Source: Costus lasius (lineage: Eukaryota > Streptophyta > Magnoliopsida > Zingiberales > Costaceae). From it: DNA of 64,000 nucleotides. The DNA lies in NCBI GenBank assembly GCA_027563935.2, contig CM050446.2, forward strand, positions 30,383,501-30,447,500. The letters are read 5' to 3'. The notes under the pieces are model-generated. The model was not told the origin of the DNA. It ran no database searches and was given only the letters and a program-made list of their open reading frames with translations. Made by a program: the position numbers and the translations under genes. Below are positions 35,101 through 46,292 of the stretch, piece after piece (within the stretch, counting starts at the first letter, position 1; each line of letters begins with the position of its first letter).

Positions 35101-35725
35101 TTACCTATCCGTAGGTCAATCTCTCTAGGCCTTACCGATCTATCCTTTCTGTGCCTTTGCATATTTGTACTCCACATGCGGTATCCAATACCCATGTCAT
35201 AGGAGTAGAAAGGTTGACTTCGGTAACATAAATACCTGAGCATGAAGACAAGGCCTTGCCTTTCTTCTCCTCATTCTGAAGTTGCAACATGTCCTTCAAC
35301 ATGTGAGGTGGCCCTCCACATGAATAGCACCTATTATTCCTGATCATATCCATCTTTAATTTCAGTTCCTTGGTCAAGCCTTTCGGCTCAACACACTGAA
35401 TATCAACTTTAGCAGGATTGAGCTCAACCAATTCATCAAAGAGCTGCCTTAGATAATTTCAGAGGCACTCTTCAATTCATATCACCCTTCAAGTGACATG
35501 TTGGCTAGCATCCTCCAAAGTATCAACCTGATGCTTATCATAAGCATCCCTCTCAGCCGCTGAGGCCGAGCATGGAAGTGGCTCAGGAATAAGATGCTCA
35601 AGAACATAAAGCTTCCTCTCGAGCTTGAGCACGATTCTCAAGTTCATATACCAATCCAGTAAGTTGGATCCAACCAACTTATCCAGGGTAGATCGCAGTG
35701 ACCAACTGCTATTGTTCATAGCCAT
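32200..35725 (-). pseudogene. Element E gag-pol polyprotein, multiply broken
   Basis: It is equivalent to the A/B/G polyprotein but decayed. The likely start is the Met at 35725 (MAMNNSSWSLRSTLDKL). Gag is short: after about 75 residues its middle is missing. The zinc knuckle reads CYSCGGPPHMLKDM, so its last Cys is lost. Protease TWVLDTACGVQIC remains near 35190. Integrase lies in 34914-34366, with HCRLTHI for the first zinc motif and TYETC where A has TCKAC. RT is in 33716-33294 and 33272-32721, still with YVDDILLI, and RNase H is in 32602-32200. The frame changes several times. Protein wording differs enough from A/B/G to make a separate subfamily. Confidence 0.9.
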
Positions 35726-37419
35726 TGTTCTACAACAACCAAGAAACAGCAGATTAGTACTACTTCGAGTCATTTAAACTGGACTTGCCTTTTAAATGAC
35801 CATGGCTCCCACTATTTTTAATCGAATTGACAACCCACAAAGTCAATCGAGAAATCCAAGATTTCCTAGTGAGATGAGATCCTCATTCCACACAGGGCTT
35901 CGCGTCCCACGAGGGTGGGATGAGATGCACAAAGTGACCCATGTTTCCTAAGGTGGGCGCGCCGACCGATTGCTCCAAGCAACTCCCCTTATTGAGACAG
36001 TCCAGGCACTTCATGTCCAGCGAGGGCTGGAAACAACATGAAACCCTTACCTCTCAACGATGCCTCTAGACTTTCACCATGTGCCCAGCACATGTGAACT
36101 TCTAGTCAAGTCCATCCCTAACCGTTATGCCCAGGGCCAACGAGTTTCCTTGCGAAGGCACGCCCAGGTTAAAACTGGACTGGGGAAACCATTGCCACCA
36201 CGCACTTTCTAAAGATAAGTGGGTGTGTCCCACGAGGGTGGGAAACAGTTCACAACTCCACTGATCGATAGCTTAGTGAGGGCTACGCGTTAGAAGGCTA
36301 CTAGACTTGATATTTTAATTGAGGGTTTTTGTTTAAGGTCTCATCATCTCAGTTTTATCTTATGTCTATCATTACAGGCATGCAATCCTATGGTGATATC
36401 ATAACGATAAAACATCACAGGCATGCTTTAGCTTTTGTAAAGAAAGCAATAAAAGGATGATGTGATCATAGCCCATTCAAGACATTGAACCAATCCATGC
36501 CAAAAAGGGGTTCAACTCTTGACCTAGGATTCAAGCCCCAAGATTAGACCTAGCCTAGCCGACCTCTAGCTCCATCTTCAAGGTTGGCTCCAAGGTCATT
36601 CTCCCATGGTTTAGCTCTCAAACCCTAGGGGTACACCCACAAGGTTCGGCCAATGCCATGGTCTTCCTCCAAGGAAGGTGCACCATCTAGCAAGCCACAA
36701 GAGGGATAGCACACAAGCACAAGGCTCGGCCAAACCCTAACTTGCGCCCCCATGCAAGGATGTGCCACCTTTGAAGCTTGTTGCGCCATCATGCAAGGAT
36801 GCGCAACCAAGCAAGCATGCACCTTTCTCCAAGTAGATGCGCCACCCTAATCTTCTTCTTAGTTAAAAGCAAAAAGAAAAGCGGCACGCAGGCCTCACAA
36901 GGATACATCACAGGCATGCTAAGGGGCTTGACATATGACCACAACATCATGCACAATCAAGTACTTACTCATGCAATTCTACATGCTCAATGAAAAACAT
37001 AAAATCTGAAATTTTACTTTTTCATAAAACATGTCTCTCTTCCTTCCCTTCATATCACAAATCTTTGATTCTAAGTTTCTCTCAGGAGTCTACAAGAGGC
37101 ATACCGGTTGCCCTCCTTGCAATCCCTAACTTGCTAGGATAAGGGCAATCACCCAGTCCATGCCCTATTCCAACAAGTATCTCAAGATAGGTCTATCCTA
37201 TTATGAGAGGAGAAATTTTCTCTTCCACATATGGGTCTATCCCATCACATGAAGAGAGCAAAGAACCACAAGAAGTTAATTAGAAGTAAGAAACAAGAGA
37301 CCTACAATTTTTCTACTTAAAGAAAAATCATGCGCCAACATCTATGCAATATGCGAAAATGTAAATATGGCATGTGAGCATGAAAAGCATGAAAGAACAT
37401 CGTTTGAGGCTTGCAAGTA
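35726..37419 (-). other. Element E 5' untranslated leader
   Basis: About 1.7 kb is collinear with F's leader. Hairpins TCCCAC...GTGGGA occur at 35905-35920 and 36228-36243. No gene is seen; the short frames are shadows. Confidence 0.7.
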
Positions 37420-37431
37420 CCTCTGATACCA
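37420..37431 (-). promoter_or_regulatory. Element E primer-binding site
   Basis: The minus strand reads TGGTATCAGAGG, one base after the LTR end CCCAACA. Confidence 0.92.
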
Positions 37432-37432
37432 C

Positions 37433-39526
37433 TGTTGGGAAACCCCGGGGACATTTTACAAATTTTCAGAGCCATGGGCATACATTTTACGCAGCGGAAG
37501 AATGTCCCCGAAATAGGCTAGTCCCAAAAACCCAGTGAAGATCTCTTGCGAGGGGGTTGACACGATGTGATAGTAAGTACCTTTAAGCAATTGGAAGCCG
37601 ATGTCGATGAAGGCGCCCAAGTGTTCGCCCTCTGCAGTCTCGTACACACGGATTCCTCAAGTTTTCTTCTTCCTCGCCCGGTGCTAGCCTCGGGAAGAAG
37701 ATCCATGCCTTAGGAGAATCCTCCAAGCAACTTGCGCCACCACCAAGATGTGATGCGCCAAGGAGATGGAAGGAGAAGACAACGCCGCAAGCCTTCTTGT
37801 TCCTTTGCGCCAAGGAAAGGAAGAGAAGAAGCATGCTTGCGCCCTTGATGGAAGAAGAAGAGCTCTAAGCTCTCCAAGCCGTCGCCCTCTAATGCTTCAC
37901 GCCTCCAAGGAATTAGCATCATGAAGAGAGGGGGCGGTAAGGGCTTATTTATAGGAGCAAGAGGCGGTTAGGGGAGAATGGCAAGTGTTGACAATTAGGG
38001 CATGATTCTAGGAGATTATCCAATCAAGTATATTGATTAAATCTCCACTCCCATATGCGCCTAAGACTTGCCAAAGCAAGCATCAGCCATATGCGCCCAT
38101 ATCATGCCATATGAGGCATTAATCCCATCCATGCGCCTAGACCTAGTCAAGGCAATATGATGGATTACCTAATGTGGCTTGGGCGCAAGTCCTAATCCAA
38201 TTAGGACTCTAATTATGTTAATAATCAGCCCACAATTGTCAAACACAATCCAATCAATTATCTTGTGTGATTTAATCAAATCCAATTTGATTTAATCACC
38301 TAGGAGATACCAAACAAGGCATAGGCGCCAATTCTAGTCCAACTAGAATTCCATATGCGCCTATCCCATTAATTCATCCCCATTATACCCTTCAAGCCTC
38401 ATAGCCCTTCAATACAACTTATTGGCAAGTCCAACTAAGCAATGGGCCAAGCCCAAAGTCCATTATGCATGTTAACCAAGCTATTGGATCCAATCCAATT
38501 TAACCCATGGCTAAATGAGGCTAACCATGGTTAATTTGATCAATATGCCAAAAACGGAAGTTGGCCCCAATAAGTTTCTTCCATCTCATCAGGCCCATTG
38601 GCGCTGATGAAATCTCCCAAATAGATCAGAGTTATCCAATAACTCGATCTAAAGGCTACCCGATCAATATGAAAACTCGAGTATCAAGGTGTGCGACCCT
38701 GTAGGTTCCTCTAACGCTGGCAGTGCTGACCAAAGGTCATCACAAGCAGTGAGTGGCACCTAGCAGTGCATCGCTGCTACCCAGGTTATTGGAATGGATA
38801 TCGACATCGACATCCCCATCATCGTAACTAGGTACAGATGCATTACAGTCTCTTTGCCGAACTGATATCCGATTGGACAAGTGTGTCACCACTTGTTTTC
38901 ATCCAATCACATGGCTATGACTAGAACAGGTTCTTACCTGGGTATGGCCATACACTCTCAGTCATAGAACCATAAGGGAGCTCCATGGATATCATACTTC
39001 CCAAAGGAAGGGGCAAATCCTATGTCTGTCCATTGACCTTCTCATATGGGTCGTGACATGCTCAATGACAACCATTATGACCTCCCAACTACGGCAAGGT
39101 GTTAGGTTGTATCAAAGCAAGTCCCTAACCATATAGAATGGTCAATGACCTCAAGTCAAGGGATCAATGCATCTCCTGTCACTTGTGAGGATAACTTATG
39201 ACACCAAGTCATAGCCTCACAGCGGGTCTATCCAGTATATCCTCCAATGATATACCTATGTGTCTGCGTTAGCACCACGTGCCTAACCAGCCCACATACC
39301 AGTCTCTCAAGTACCAGAGTTGTCCCATATCCACTCAGGTACATCGACTGGGGATTATAGTTCAAGCACAGATCCAATCTGTCTCCAGGGACATTATCAT
39401 GTAAGTACACAATCGCAGGTGTAGACAAACAATGATAACGACAATGCCAGAAAGATATATATTAATATCAGAGTCAAGTAGTACAAAGATGGACCAAAAC
39501 TAGGTCCTAGGGCATATACACCAACA
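37433..39526 (-). repeat. Element E 5' LTR (right copy), 2094 bp
   Basis: This is near-identical to 30085-32178. Differences seen include C/T in CGAAACAGG/CGAAATAGG, a TCTGAAAGG/TCCCAAAGG change and ACCGTT/ACCATT. It is followed by TSD TATTG. Confidence 0.96.
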
Positions 39527-39531
39527 TATTG
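39527..39531. repeat. TSD of element E, right copy (TATTG)
   Basis: TATTG follows the LTR directly and matches 30080-30084. Confidence 0.95.
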
Positions 39532-39788
39532 GTCTCTATTTGTGAGCACAAAGGAGCAATAACACATGACAGAAAAAACAAGGTTTCACCTAAAGATCCA
39601 AACACATACTCGAGCGCTTCCACTTTGTCTTGGAGACAGAAGTGTTGTGAGATTGCAGATATTTACACCGAGAGAGTCACGATAGGCCCACTGACCGATG
39701 CTCTGGTGTAGCAGGAGCGTGGTAGGTATGACTAAGGATGTGTTGATTGTGGTGACACAATAACAGGATCCTAGTGCAAGTGGGAGAT
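39532..39788 (+). pseudogene. Element F end of pol (RNase H remnant) and polypurine tract
   Basis: This continues F after E. It is a decayed end of the RNase H region; words such as GGAGCAATAACACATGAC correspond to the stretch before the conserved EPRSHQ motif of E. It ends with AAGTGGGAGAT (39778-39788), the polypurine tract before the 3' LTR. No open frame survives. Confidence 0.7.
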
Positions 39789-42014
39789 TGTTGGTGTATA
39801 TGCCCTAGGACCTGTGGCTGGTCCGATATCAGTCACATTCATTTGTGAGATACATCTTGGCATAGTCGTTGTTATGCCTTTTGTACATCTACGTCATATG
39901 TACATTTGCATATACAATGTCCCTGGAGATAGATTCTATTTAATCTCAAAGAATAATCCCTGGTCAAGTGTCATAGTGGATAAGGGACAGCTATGATACA
40001 CTTGAGACTGGTATATGCGCTGGTTGAGCATGGGTTGCTAACGCAGGCATATGGGTATATCAAGAGAGATATACTGGATCGACCCGCCGTGAGGATTTGA
40101 CTTGGTGTCATAGGTCAAATATCACAGTGACAGAGATTTACTCATCCTGGACTTGAGGGCATTGATATCTCTATATAGTAAGGGATGTACTTTGATACAA
40201 CCTAACGCTCCGCGTAACAGGAGAGTCATAACGGTTGTCATTGGGTATATCTTGAGCCATATGAGAGATTCAATGTGCCAATAGAGGATTTGCCCCTTCC
40301 CTGCGGGGAAGTTTGATGTCCATGGGACCCTACATGGTGCAAGACTAAAAGTGTGTGGCCACACCCAGGTTAAGCCTGAATGGAGTCATGACCATTAATG
40401 TTGGAATAAACAAGTGTGACACACTTGTCCGACTTGGATAATCAGCCTAGCAAAAGGACTAGAGTGTACATGTATCTTGTCGCAGTTTTAGGGGATGTCG
40501 ATGACGACTCCATTCCAAGGACTTGGGTAGCAATGATGTACTACTAGGTGCCACTCATTGCTTGTGATGATGTGAGGTTATCACTACCAACATCTAAGGA
40601 ACCTACAGGGTCGCACACCTAGACACTCGAGATCTCGTATTGATCGAATTGCCTATGATCGAGTCATTTGGTTGATTCAAGTCAGTTTGGGAGTCTGATG
40701 CATCGCAGAAGCATCTGATGAGTTGGAGATGATCTTTTGGGATGATGTTACGTTTTGACTTCAGTTGACCCCGGTTGACCTTTGGGTGACCACGTTTGAC
40801 CTCGATGGACTAGGTTCAGTCGAGTGGTCAAATATTGGGTTTAAGCTCCAGTTTTGTTCGGAGGCTTTTTGCAATTAATTTAAACGTAACATGGGGGCCC
40901 ATTACTTAAGTGTTAAATTGAATATTTATATTCAATTAATGCACAACTTAAGTCATGGGGGCCACGCACAACTTAAGTGAATATTTATATTAAATATATT
41001 CATCAGTTAAGTTGCAGATCCGCATCCATTAAGCATTAATGAATCTAGGTGCTTATTAATTATGAAAGTTCGTAATTAAATAGAGCCCTAGCCAAAAATC
41101 GATCATAACACTCTTCTAACCTAGCTGCTCACCTCCAGAACTCTCCCCATGGCGACTACATGCAAGGAGGTGTCGCCCACCTCCATGGATGACATGTTTC
41201 ATCCCCTCTAGGCGCATGAAACCACCTTGGAGCATCTTCCTTCCTTCATGGCACATCCTTTGGAGAGATTGGCGCAAGAGGAGCTGATATCTCCTTCTCC
41301 ATGGCGCCTCCAAGAGAGAAGCGGCGCCACCTTCATGGTGGCAACACCTTATTCTTCCATGGGCGCAAAAGAAGGCTTGGAGTCTTCTTCCTTCTTTGAT
41401 GATGTATCCCTTGGAGGGATTAGCACATGAAGAAGGATTTTTCTTCTATGGGCGCAACTTCCATGAAGTTGGCGCATGAGAAGAAGAAAGGAGAGGAAGA
41501 GGAATTTACAATATCTCTTCTCATCATCTTAGTGCATCTCCTTGGGGAGATTGGTGCTTACATTGATGGAGAAGAAGATTTTCATCATGGGCGCATCTTC
41601 ATGATGGCGCATACCATGAGGAAAAGTGGCTAGACATGAGATTGACACAAGTTATAGAGCTTCCCTCTCCTTGTGGTCAATCTCCTCCCTTCATCACCTC
41701 TTTGGCGCATCATGGAGATGGCGAAGCAAAGAGAGCAGCGACATAGGCAATAGGATCTTCCTCCCGAAGGCTATCACCAGGCGTGGAGTGAAGAGAATCT
41801 TGAGCAGTCCGTGTGTGCACGATTGTAGAGGGCGGACACTTGTGCGCCTCTTCTTCATCATCACCAGCCCCTAGGATTATGTGAATAAAGGTATATTACT
41901 CTGACACATCCGGTGGATCACTCGTAAGGGATCTTGGCTCTTAGGGTTATCCTGTTTCGGGCCAACGCTTCCGCTATTATTAAAATTTTAAAATTGGCCC
42001 GGGGATTCCCAACA
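39789..42014 (+). repeat. Element F 3' LTR, 2226 bp
   Basis: It runs from TGTTGGTGTATATGCCC to GGGGATTCCCAACA. Its last 168 bp match the 5' LTR remnant at 17198-17365. It carries the palindrome GTGTGGCCACAC (40353-40364) and the 19-nt dyad ACAAGTGTGACACACTTGT (40410-40428). It is flanked on the right by CATCA, the expected TSD, whose partner is out of view. Confidence 0.92.
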
Positions 42015-43130
42015 CATCACCCAATAGATAATATGGCGTCATCGAATGAATGAACAAGTCTATATGTTTCAACAAAAAAATATATGTATGCTACTAGCAT
42101 GCTATCCTTACTCAATTTCAAATGCATGACCCATCAATTCAACATTCTCAAACATTCCAATCAAAAAATTTCAGAAGCTTAGAATAATTGGGCAGGATCA
42201 TAAAAGATATCATAACCAGGTGGTGTATCCAACATATCATAACAACTTCATACCATGCATGGAATCAATCTTAGTGTTTTTTCAAGGCAATCACAGGATC
42301 ACAACATTATCATAAATATCTTAGTGCAACACAGAATCATTAATTCATCATAGAAAGGGCATGTCATCAGAAGTAATAGAATATCAGTCATACAAGATAC
42401 TTGAATCAGACTCATTGCAAAATAATAGCATCACAAAATCACAAATACATCATAATCCAGACAAGAATATCCAAATAAGTTGTCACCATAAATCATCAAC
42501 ATGACAAATGTGCATCATATCACAATAGCATCATAAAACCAAATCATAGAGTTGTCATCAAAAATGTCTCATCCACACATAAAAAATATACCACAGCATC
42601 ACAACATAAATAAAACATCACAGAAATGTCACAGCCTGTGACCAAGCCACACAAGTATCAACATGAAAGTCACAAGATAATCTAGAATCAATATAAATCA
42701 CAGATATTATCAAGATGAATCAGCATAATGAAATCATCAAGTTTAATAGACAATCATCAAATCATTTTCAATCACAATTAATGAATAAATGTATCGATAT
42801 GGAACAAACGTATCGCAATAGAGATTACCAAATCATCAGCATAGAAGCATATTTATATCATCAGATTTTCACCATATCCTCATGTCGCAGAATCATAACA
42901 GATATGTAGGAATCATCAGCAAAGAATCCTCATAATACCATGATAGCACAATATCGCCACAACATCATCATTACAGAATCAGGGTCAAATAAGATCATAG
43001 CCATCATCACAACATAGTCAAAATGTCATAGTCATGTATCACAGACATAGCAAAAGTCAGAGTAAGTCAAGAAAAATAATGTCATATGAATAGTTAGAAG
43101 ACTAAGTTGTAAAAGGAACAAGCATCAGAA
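42015..43130. repeat. Low-complexity ATC/CAT-rich tract within element I
   Basis: More than 1 kb is dominated by CATCA, TCACA and AATCA words with very few long frames. It is not a perfect tandem array. Its position after the purine tract fits the 3' untranslated tail of an Athila/Tat element. I see no gene in it. Confidence 0.6.
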
Positions 43131-43132
43131 TC

Positions 43133-43144
43133 ATCCCCTCCCCA
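43133..43144 (-). promoter_or_regulatory. Possible purine tract of element I
   Basis: The minus strand reads TATGGGGAGGGGATG. Athila/Tat elements commonly have a GGGGAGG run after pol. No LTR start can be fixed next to it, so its role is uncertain. Confidence 0.4.
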
Positions 43145-43194
43145 TATAAAAATTTGCATAGTCCTCTATGCAATCGATGTGTCGTGAGAGAGTT

Positions 43195-43206
43195 GGGGGG
43201 GGGGGG
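43195..43206 (+). repeat. Run of 12 G
   Basis: An uninterrupted G homopolymer lies inside element I. Its exact length may not be reliable in an assembly. Confidence 0.85.
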
Positions 43207-43654
43207 AATAAGAAAAAGTAATATTCACATCTTCATTGTAGGCTTAAAGTCCTCATCATCATAAATCATTTCAGTACTTTCCTCATGGGGGTCATCCTCA
43301 TCATCATCACCATCTCCCCTAATCTCATCATCTCTTCGTGAAGTTTACCTTTGCACCATTATTCTTCCTTTAAAAATCCTGTCATAGCTTTGAAATCAGT
43401 AAGAGGTCAGCTGTGAACTTCTCATTGCATAATTTAGCAATTGTGAAAATTTTCATGGCCGTGACATCGGTCTTTGACAGTCCATGATGAAACATGAAGC
43501 TATAAATTTTTTTTTTCTTTTGTGGTGTTCCTACAATGATAAGAAAGCAAAATCATCAGCATTCTAACATAAAATAAAACAAATTACCTAACTGCATGAT
43601 CAAAAGACTAAATAAACAAAACACACAATACAAAAGTAAAGAAAAATAGAAAAA

Positions 43655-43705
43655 AAATTGGGTTGCCTCCCAAGAAGTGCTTGTTTAGGGTCATTAGCTC
43701 GATCG
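43655..43705 (-). other. Athila/Tat post-pol conserved block in element I
   Basis: The minus strand reads GATCGAGCTAATGACC, then CAAGCACTTCTTGGGAGGC and AACCCAA. I know this block as a conserved stretch just after the pol frame of plant Athila/Tat elements. Here it lies about 10 bases after the gag frame end at 43711, showing that pol has been removed. Confidence 0.6.
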
Positions 43706-43710
43706 CAATG

Positions 43711-44669
43711 TTATTTAAAGTGTAGAATGTGGGAGTTGGCTCCAAGGAATTCATAACTTAAATTGTCATACAGTGATTTCAAGTATAGGTTTCTTTCATC
43801 CATTACCTTGGGTGCTTCGTTATGTAGATTTTCAAATTTTACCTTCCTCGAGTTGATCAGTTCAGTTGAATCAAGGCTTTTCACAAAATCTTGGGTTTTT
43901 TCAATGTCTTTCATCTCTTCTTTAGCTGCAAAGGAAGGTATATCTTCAGGTTGTTTCTCATGTTCTATCTTCTCATTTGATTTTTCAGGTTGAAGTATAT
44001 TAGGAGATCTAATCTCAATGTCATGTTCAGGCATCATAGGCTCCTCAAGTTGTTTCCCATTGCAAGTAATAATTACATTACAATATTCTCTCAGGTTGAG
44101 ATGGGAGTTTACCAGGGCTTTTATATAGGTGCTAGTTTGATTAGCCAATTGGGTTTCCAACATCTTGTTGTGGGCCTCGAGAGCATCCACTTTAGATGTT
44201 AGTTGCCTAATGGCTTCACTAACACTCTCATTTTCCTTAGTTTGTGTAGCCACAATAGTCTCTAGTAGTAACTCTAGGTTAGACTTTTGAGGTGGCACAA
44301 ACTGCCTCGGTTGAAATTCAGGAGGTTGCCTATAGCTAGGTTGGGGAACTGGGTTGGGATTATTCTCATAGGAAAATTTTTGATGGTTCCACCAACCTGG
44401 ATTGTATGTATTAGAGAATGGGTCCAACTGTGGTCTAGGGTAGAGATTCCTAAAGGTATTAGCTTGCTCTCCAAAAGGTTTAGGTTGTGAGATTCCTAAT
44501 TGGCATTCTGCGAAGCTGTGTCCTGAAATTCCACAAAATTCACTGAAATATTAGTGGCTTCAACCGAATTGACAATGAATGAATCTAACTTTCGTGATAA
44601 AGTATCTACCTTCACAGCTAACAAGCTTAATTTGTCAAAATCATACTTACTTGGAGTTGCAGCAAACAT
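43711..44669 (-). pseudogene. Element I gag C-terminal fragment, pol deleted
   Basis: From a Met at 44669 (MFAATPSKYDFDKLSLLAVKV) the frame breaks after about 50 codons. A second frame continues with CGISGHSFAECQ, a decayed CCHC knuckle. The main frame (44427-43711, 238 codons) has SNTYNPGWWNHQ, a coiled-coil-like stretch SEAIRQLTSKVDALEAHNKM, and ends LYLKSLYDNLSYEFLGANS, which resembles the start of the pol-proximal region of Athila/Tat polyproteins. It then stops. The expected protease active site, RT, RNase H and integrase are missing. The N-terminal half of Gag is also absent, since only about 150 bases separate this Met from the PBS. Confidence 0.72.
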
Positions 44670-44820
44670 TTTGCTCTAGCCTTCTTTATCCTTTGCATAA
44701 AAATGATTAGAGACAATGATAAAGCTTATGAAAGAAAGGGGCGAAAATAAAAATAAAAAATATGAAAAAGAAGATGCTTAGTCTATTAAATTTTAGAAAT
44801 TTGTTAATATTGACTGAAGT

Positions 44821-44839
44821 TCCCCGACAACAGTGCCAA
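44821..44839 (-). promoter_or_regulatory. Element I primer-binding site, tRNA-Asp-like with three transitions
   Basis: The minus strand reads TGGCACTGTTGTCGGGGAA. The Athila/Tat site complementary to plant tRNA-Asp reads TGGCGCCGTTGCCGGGGA, so three positions differ, all G-to-A or C-to-T. Confidence 0.7.
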
Positions 44840-44850
44840 AAATTAGATAT

Positions 44851-46292
44851 GCACAACAAGCACATGCTGTTATTAAAGTAATATAAAAGATGTCGGTCCC
44901 ACAGGGAACTGGGTCAAGTACCAACTATTTTGATATTTAGAAGCTAAGCAATCAAATTTTTGTGTTTTCGGAATAAAGTTAATAAACTTTATTATAAATG
45001 AAATATGAAACAACAACAATAAAAACCCGATGAGTGTCTATTTGAGTGATATCATGACTTTAGATTTCACCACGCTGACTGATCTGACAGAACTGAATGA
45101 CAAGACGTATGAGTTTATCATGTTGCATAAGAAATTTATCCTAAAGTATAGGTTGCCCCCTTGCGGTCAGTACAACCCGGTACCTACTTAAATCAATCTC
45201 TTACTATCGTGGCTTATTGATTTAAATAGATCTGTTAAGTTTTATGATAAACTATTTTACCCTCGATTGAACCCTAACTACTTTCGTGATAGAGGTTCAA
45301 AAGTCTTATCTAGCAGATCCGACGACATGATTCTCCTTGCGGTCATAATTGTGGCATCTAAAACATAAAATTACTTGATCAAGGTAAAATCACACAAATA
45401 ACATGGCAAGATAAAATATGTATAGAAAATAACTCATAGACATCAGAATAAATTAGTTCATACAGTAGATCAAGTCAAAGGGCTTCATTCGAGCCCCAAA
45501 TAAAGGTTTAAGCTAGTACAATCATGAAATTCAGAACAAATCTCTTAAATCGATAAAGAAAACTAGAAATAAAGATAGAAAGGTAGGAGAAGATGATGCA
45601 AATGTTTCCTCCTAGTTTGGTGAAGAATCATTGCGAAATCGCCTCAAAATCCTCTCCGAAAGCCCTTGTCGCCGGTCTTCTCACCCCTCTATGTTCGTCC
45701 ATTGATTGCTCCCCCCTAATTGTCTCCAAAAGGAGGGCTTTTATCCCCAAACTCTTTGCCTTCCTCTTAGATTTCTAAAACATATTTTTGTTAATTTTTC
45801 TAATTTTTTTAGAGCCCTCGATAGAGTGAAAAACGAGAGGAAGGTCAATAGGCAGCAACGATTATGACCAAAGATTATAGTCACAGCTTGGCTGTGATTT
45901 TAGGAATGTTGACTATTAGAATTTTGTCAGATGATCACGGCCAAAGATTATCGTCATTGGCTAGCCGTGATGTGTATTGTGGATTTTGGGACCTTTTTGC
46001 GGATCACAGCCAAAGACTGAAATCTTGGGTTGGCTGTGATTTTTAAATAAATCTCTGATTGATCCCAAATTTGTTGTACAGTCTTGTCTCTTCATCAGAA
46101 GTCACACTATGACTTTAAAATCTTCAAATAACCTCTAGAAATGAATGATTTTACCTAAAATTGTAAAAAGATAAGGAAAAGTGAAGATTCCAAACAAAGC
46201 AAGTAAATAAGCCTGCATATTACATAAAAGCACCAGAATATGCCTTGTTTTGAGATAAAATGATATCAAAAAATACTACCAAAATGCAAGGC
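44851..46292 (-). repeat. Element I 5' LTR, incomplete (broken by H)
   Basis: It extends right from the PBS. It shares with solo LTR J the words GATGTCG(G/A)TCCCACAGGGA, GGTCAAGTACCAA, GATCAAGGTAA and ACTTTCGTG/CTATCGTGGCT, so the two are related LTR families. The exact inner end is uncertain by about 10 bases. It includes the hairpin array at 45881-46043. The outer part should lie right of H, outside the window. Confidence 0.68.
45881..46043. repeat. Array of three covarying hairpins in the I LTR
   Basis: Unit 1 is TCACAGC-TTG-GCTGTGA (45881-45897). Unit 2 pairs ATCACGGC (from 45934) with GCCGTGAT (to 45971). Unit 3 pairs ATCACAGCCAA (46003-46013) with TTGGCTGTGAT (46030-46040). Where one arm changes G to A the other changes C to T. 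Confidence 0.8.

Larger units (their letters stand above)
30085..39526 (-). mobile_element. Element E: Ty1/copia (Angela-like subfamily 2), decayed inside, young LTRs; 9442 bp
   Basis: Two 2094-bp LTRs flank an internal region with PBS, leader, broken gag-pol and polypurine tract, all on the minus strand. The TSD is TATTG. I counted about eight to ten substitutions between the LTRs, roughly 0.4-0.5%. The gag-pol has many stops, shifts and a gag deletion, so decay probably predates this insertion and the element was copied in trans. It interrupts the RNase H region of F, a member of the same subfamily. Confidence 0.95.
17198..42014 (+). mobile_element. Element F: old Ty1/copia (Angela-like subfamily 2), host to C, D and E
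   Basis: F is discontinuous: 17198-18915, 27164-30084 and 39532-42014 are its own sequence. The 5' LTR is broken by C, the leader by D and the RNase H region by E. The 5' LTR tail (17198-17365) matches the end of the 3' LTR (41847-42014) with two substitutions seen. The joined leader around D (TTCGCAAG...ATTGGCCCTGGGCATAACGG) is collinear with element E's leader, proving continuity. The coding region is too decayed for any long ORF. Nothing here suggests it can move by itself. Confidence 0.88.
42015..46292 (-). mobile_element. Element I: Athila/Tat-like Ty3/gypsy derivative lacking pol
   Basis: On the minus strand the order is a partial 5' LTR (46292 to about 44850), a tRNA-Asp-like PBS, a gag fragment, then directly the post-pol block GGGAGGCAACCC, an AT-rich spacer, a purine tract near 43140 and a low-complexity tail. 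The gag wording SNTYNPGWWNHQKFSYENN and the GGGAGGCAACCC block are hallmarks of plant Athila/Tat elements, as I know them. RT, RNase H and integrase are absent, so this is a nonautonomous or deleted copy. H interrupts its 5' LTR at 46292. F appears to have inserted at its 3' side; its 3' LTR is not in the window. Confidence 0.78.

Noticed and set aside
41116..41874. Cluster of short frames in the F 3' LTR (GGCGCA-rich), looked at as a possible host exon
   Set aside because: It lies wholly inside the 39789-42014 LTR, with no splice-like structure or recognisable domain.
42100..43100. CAT/TCA-rich tract considered as a CRISPR array or satellite
   Set aside because: There is no constant repeat with spacers and no fixed period; it is low-complexity tail sequence of element I in a plant genome.
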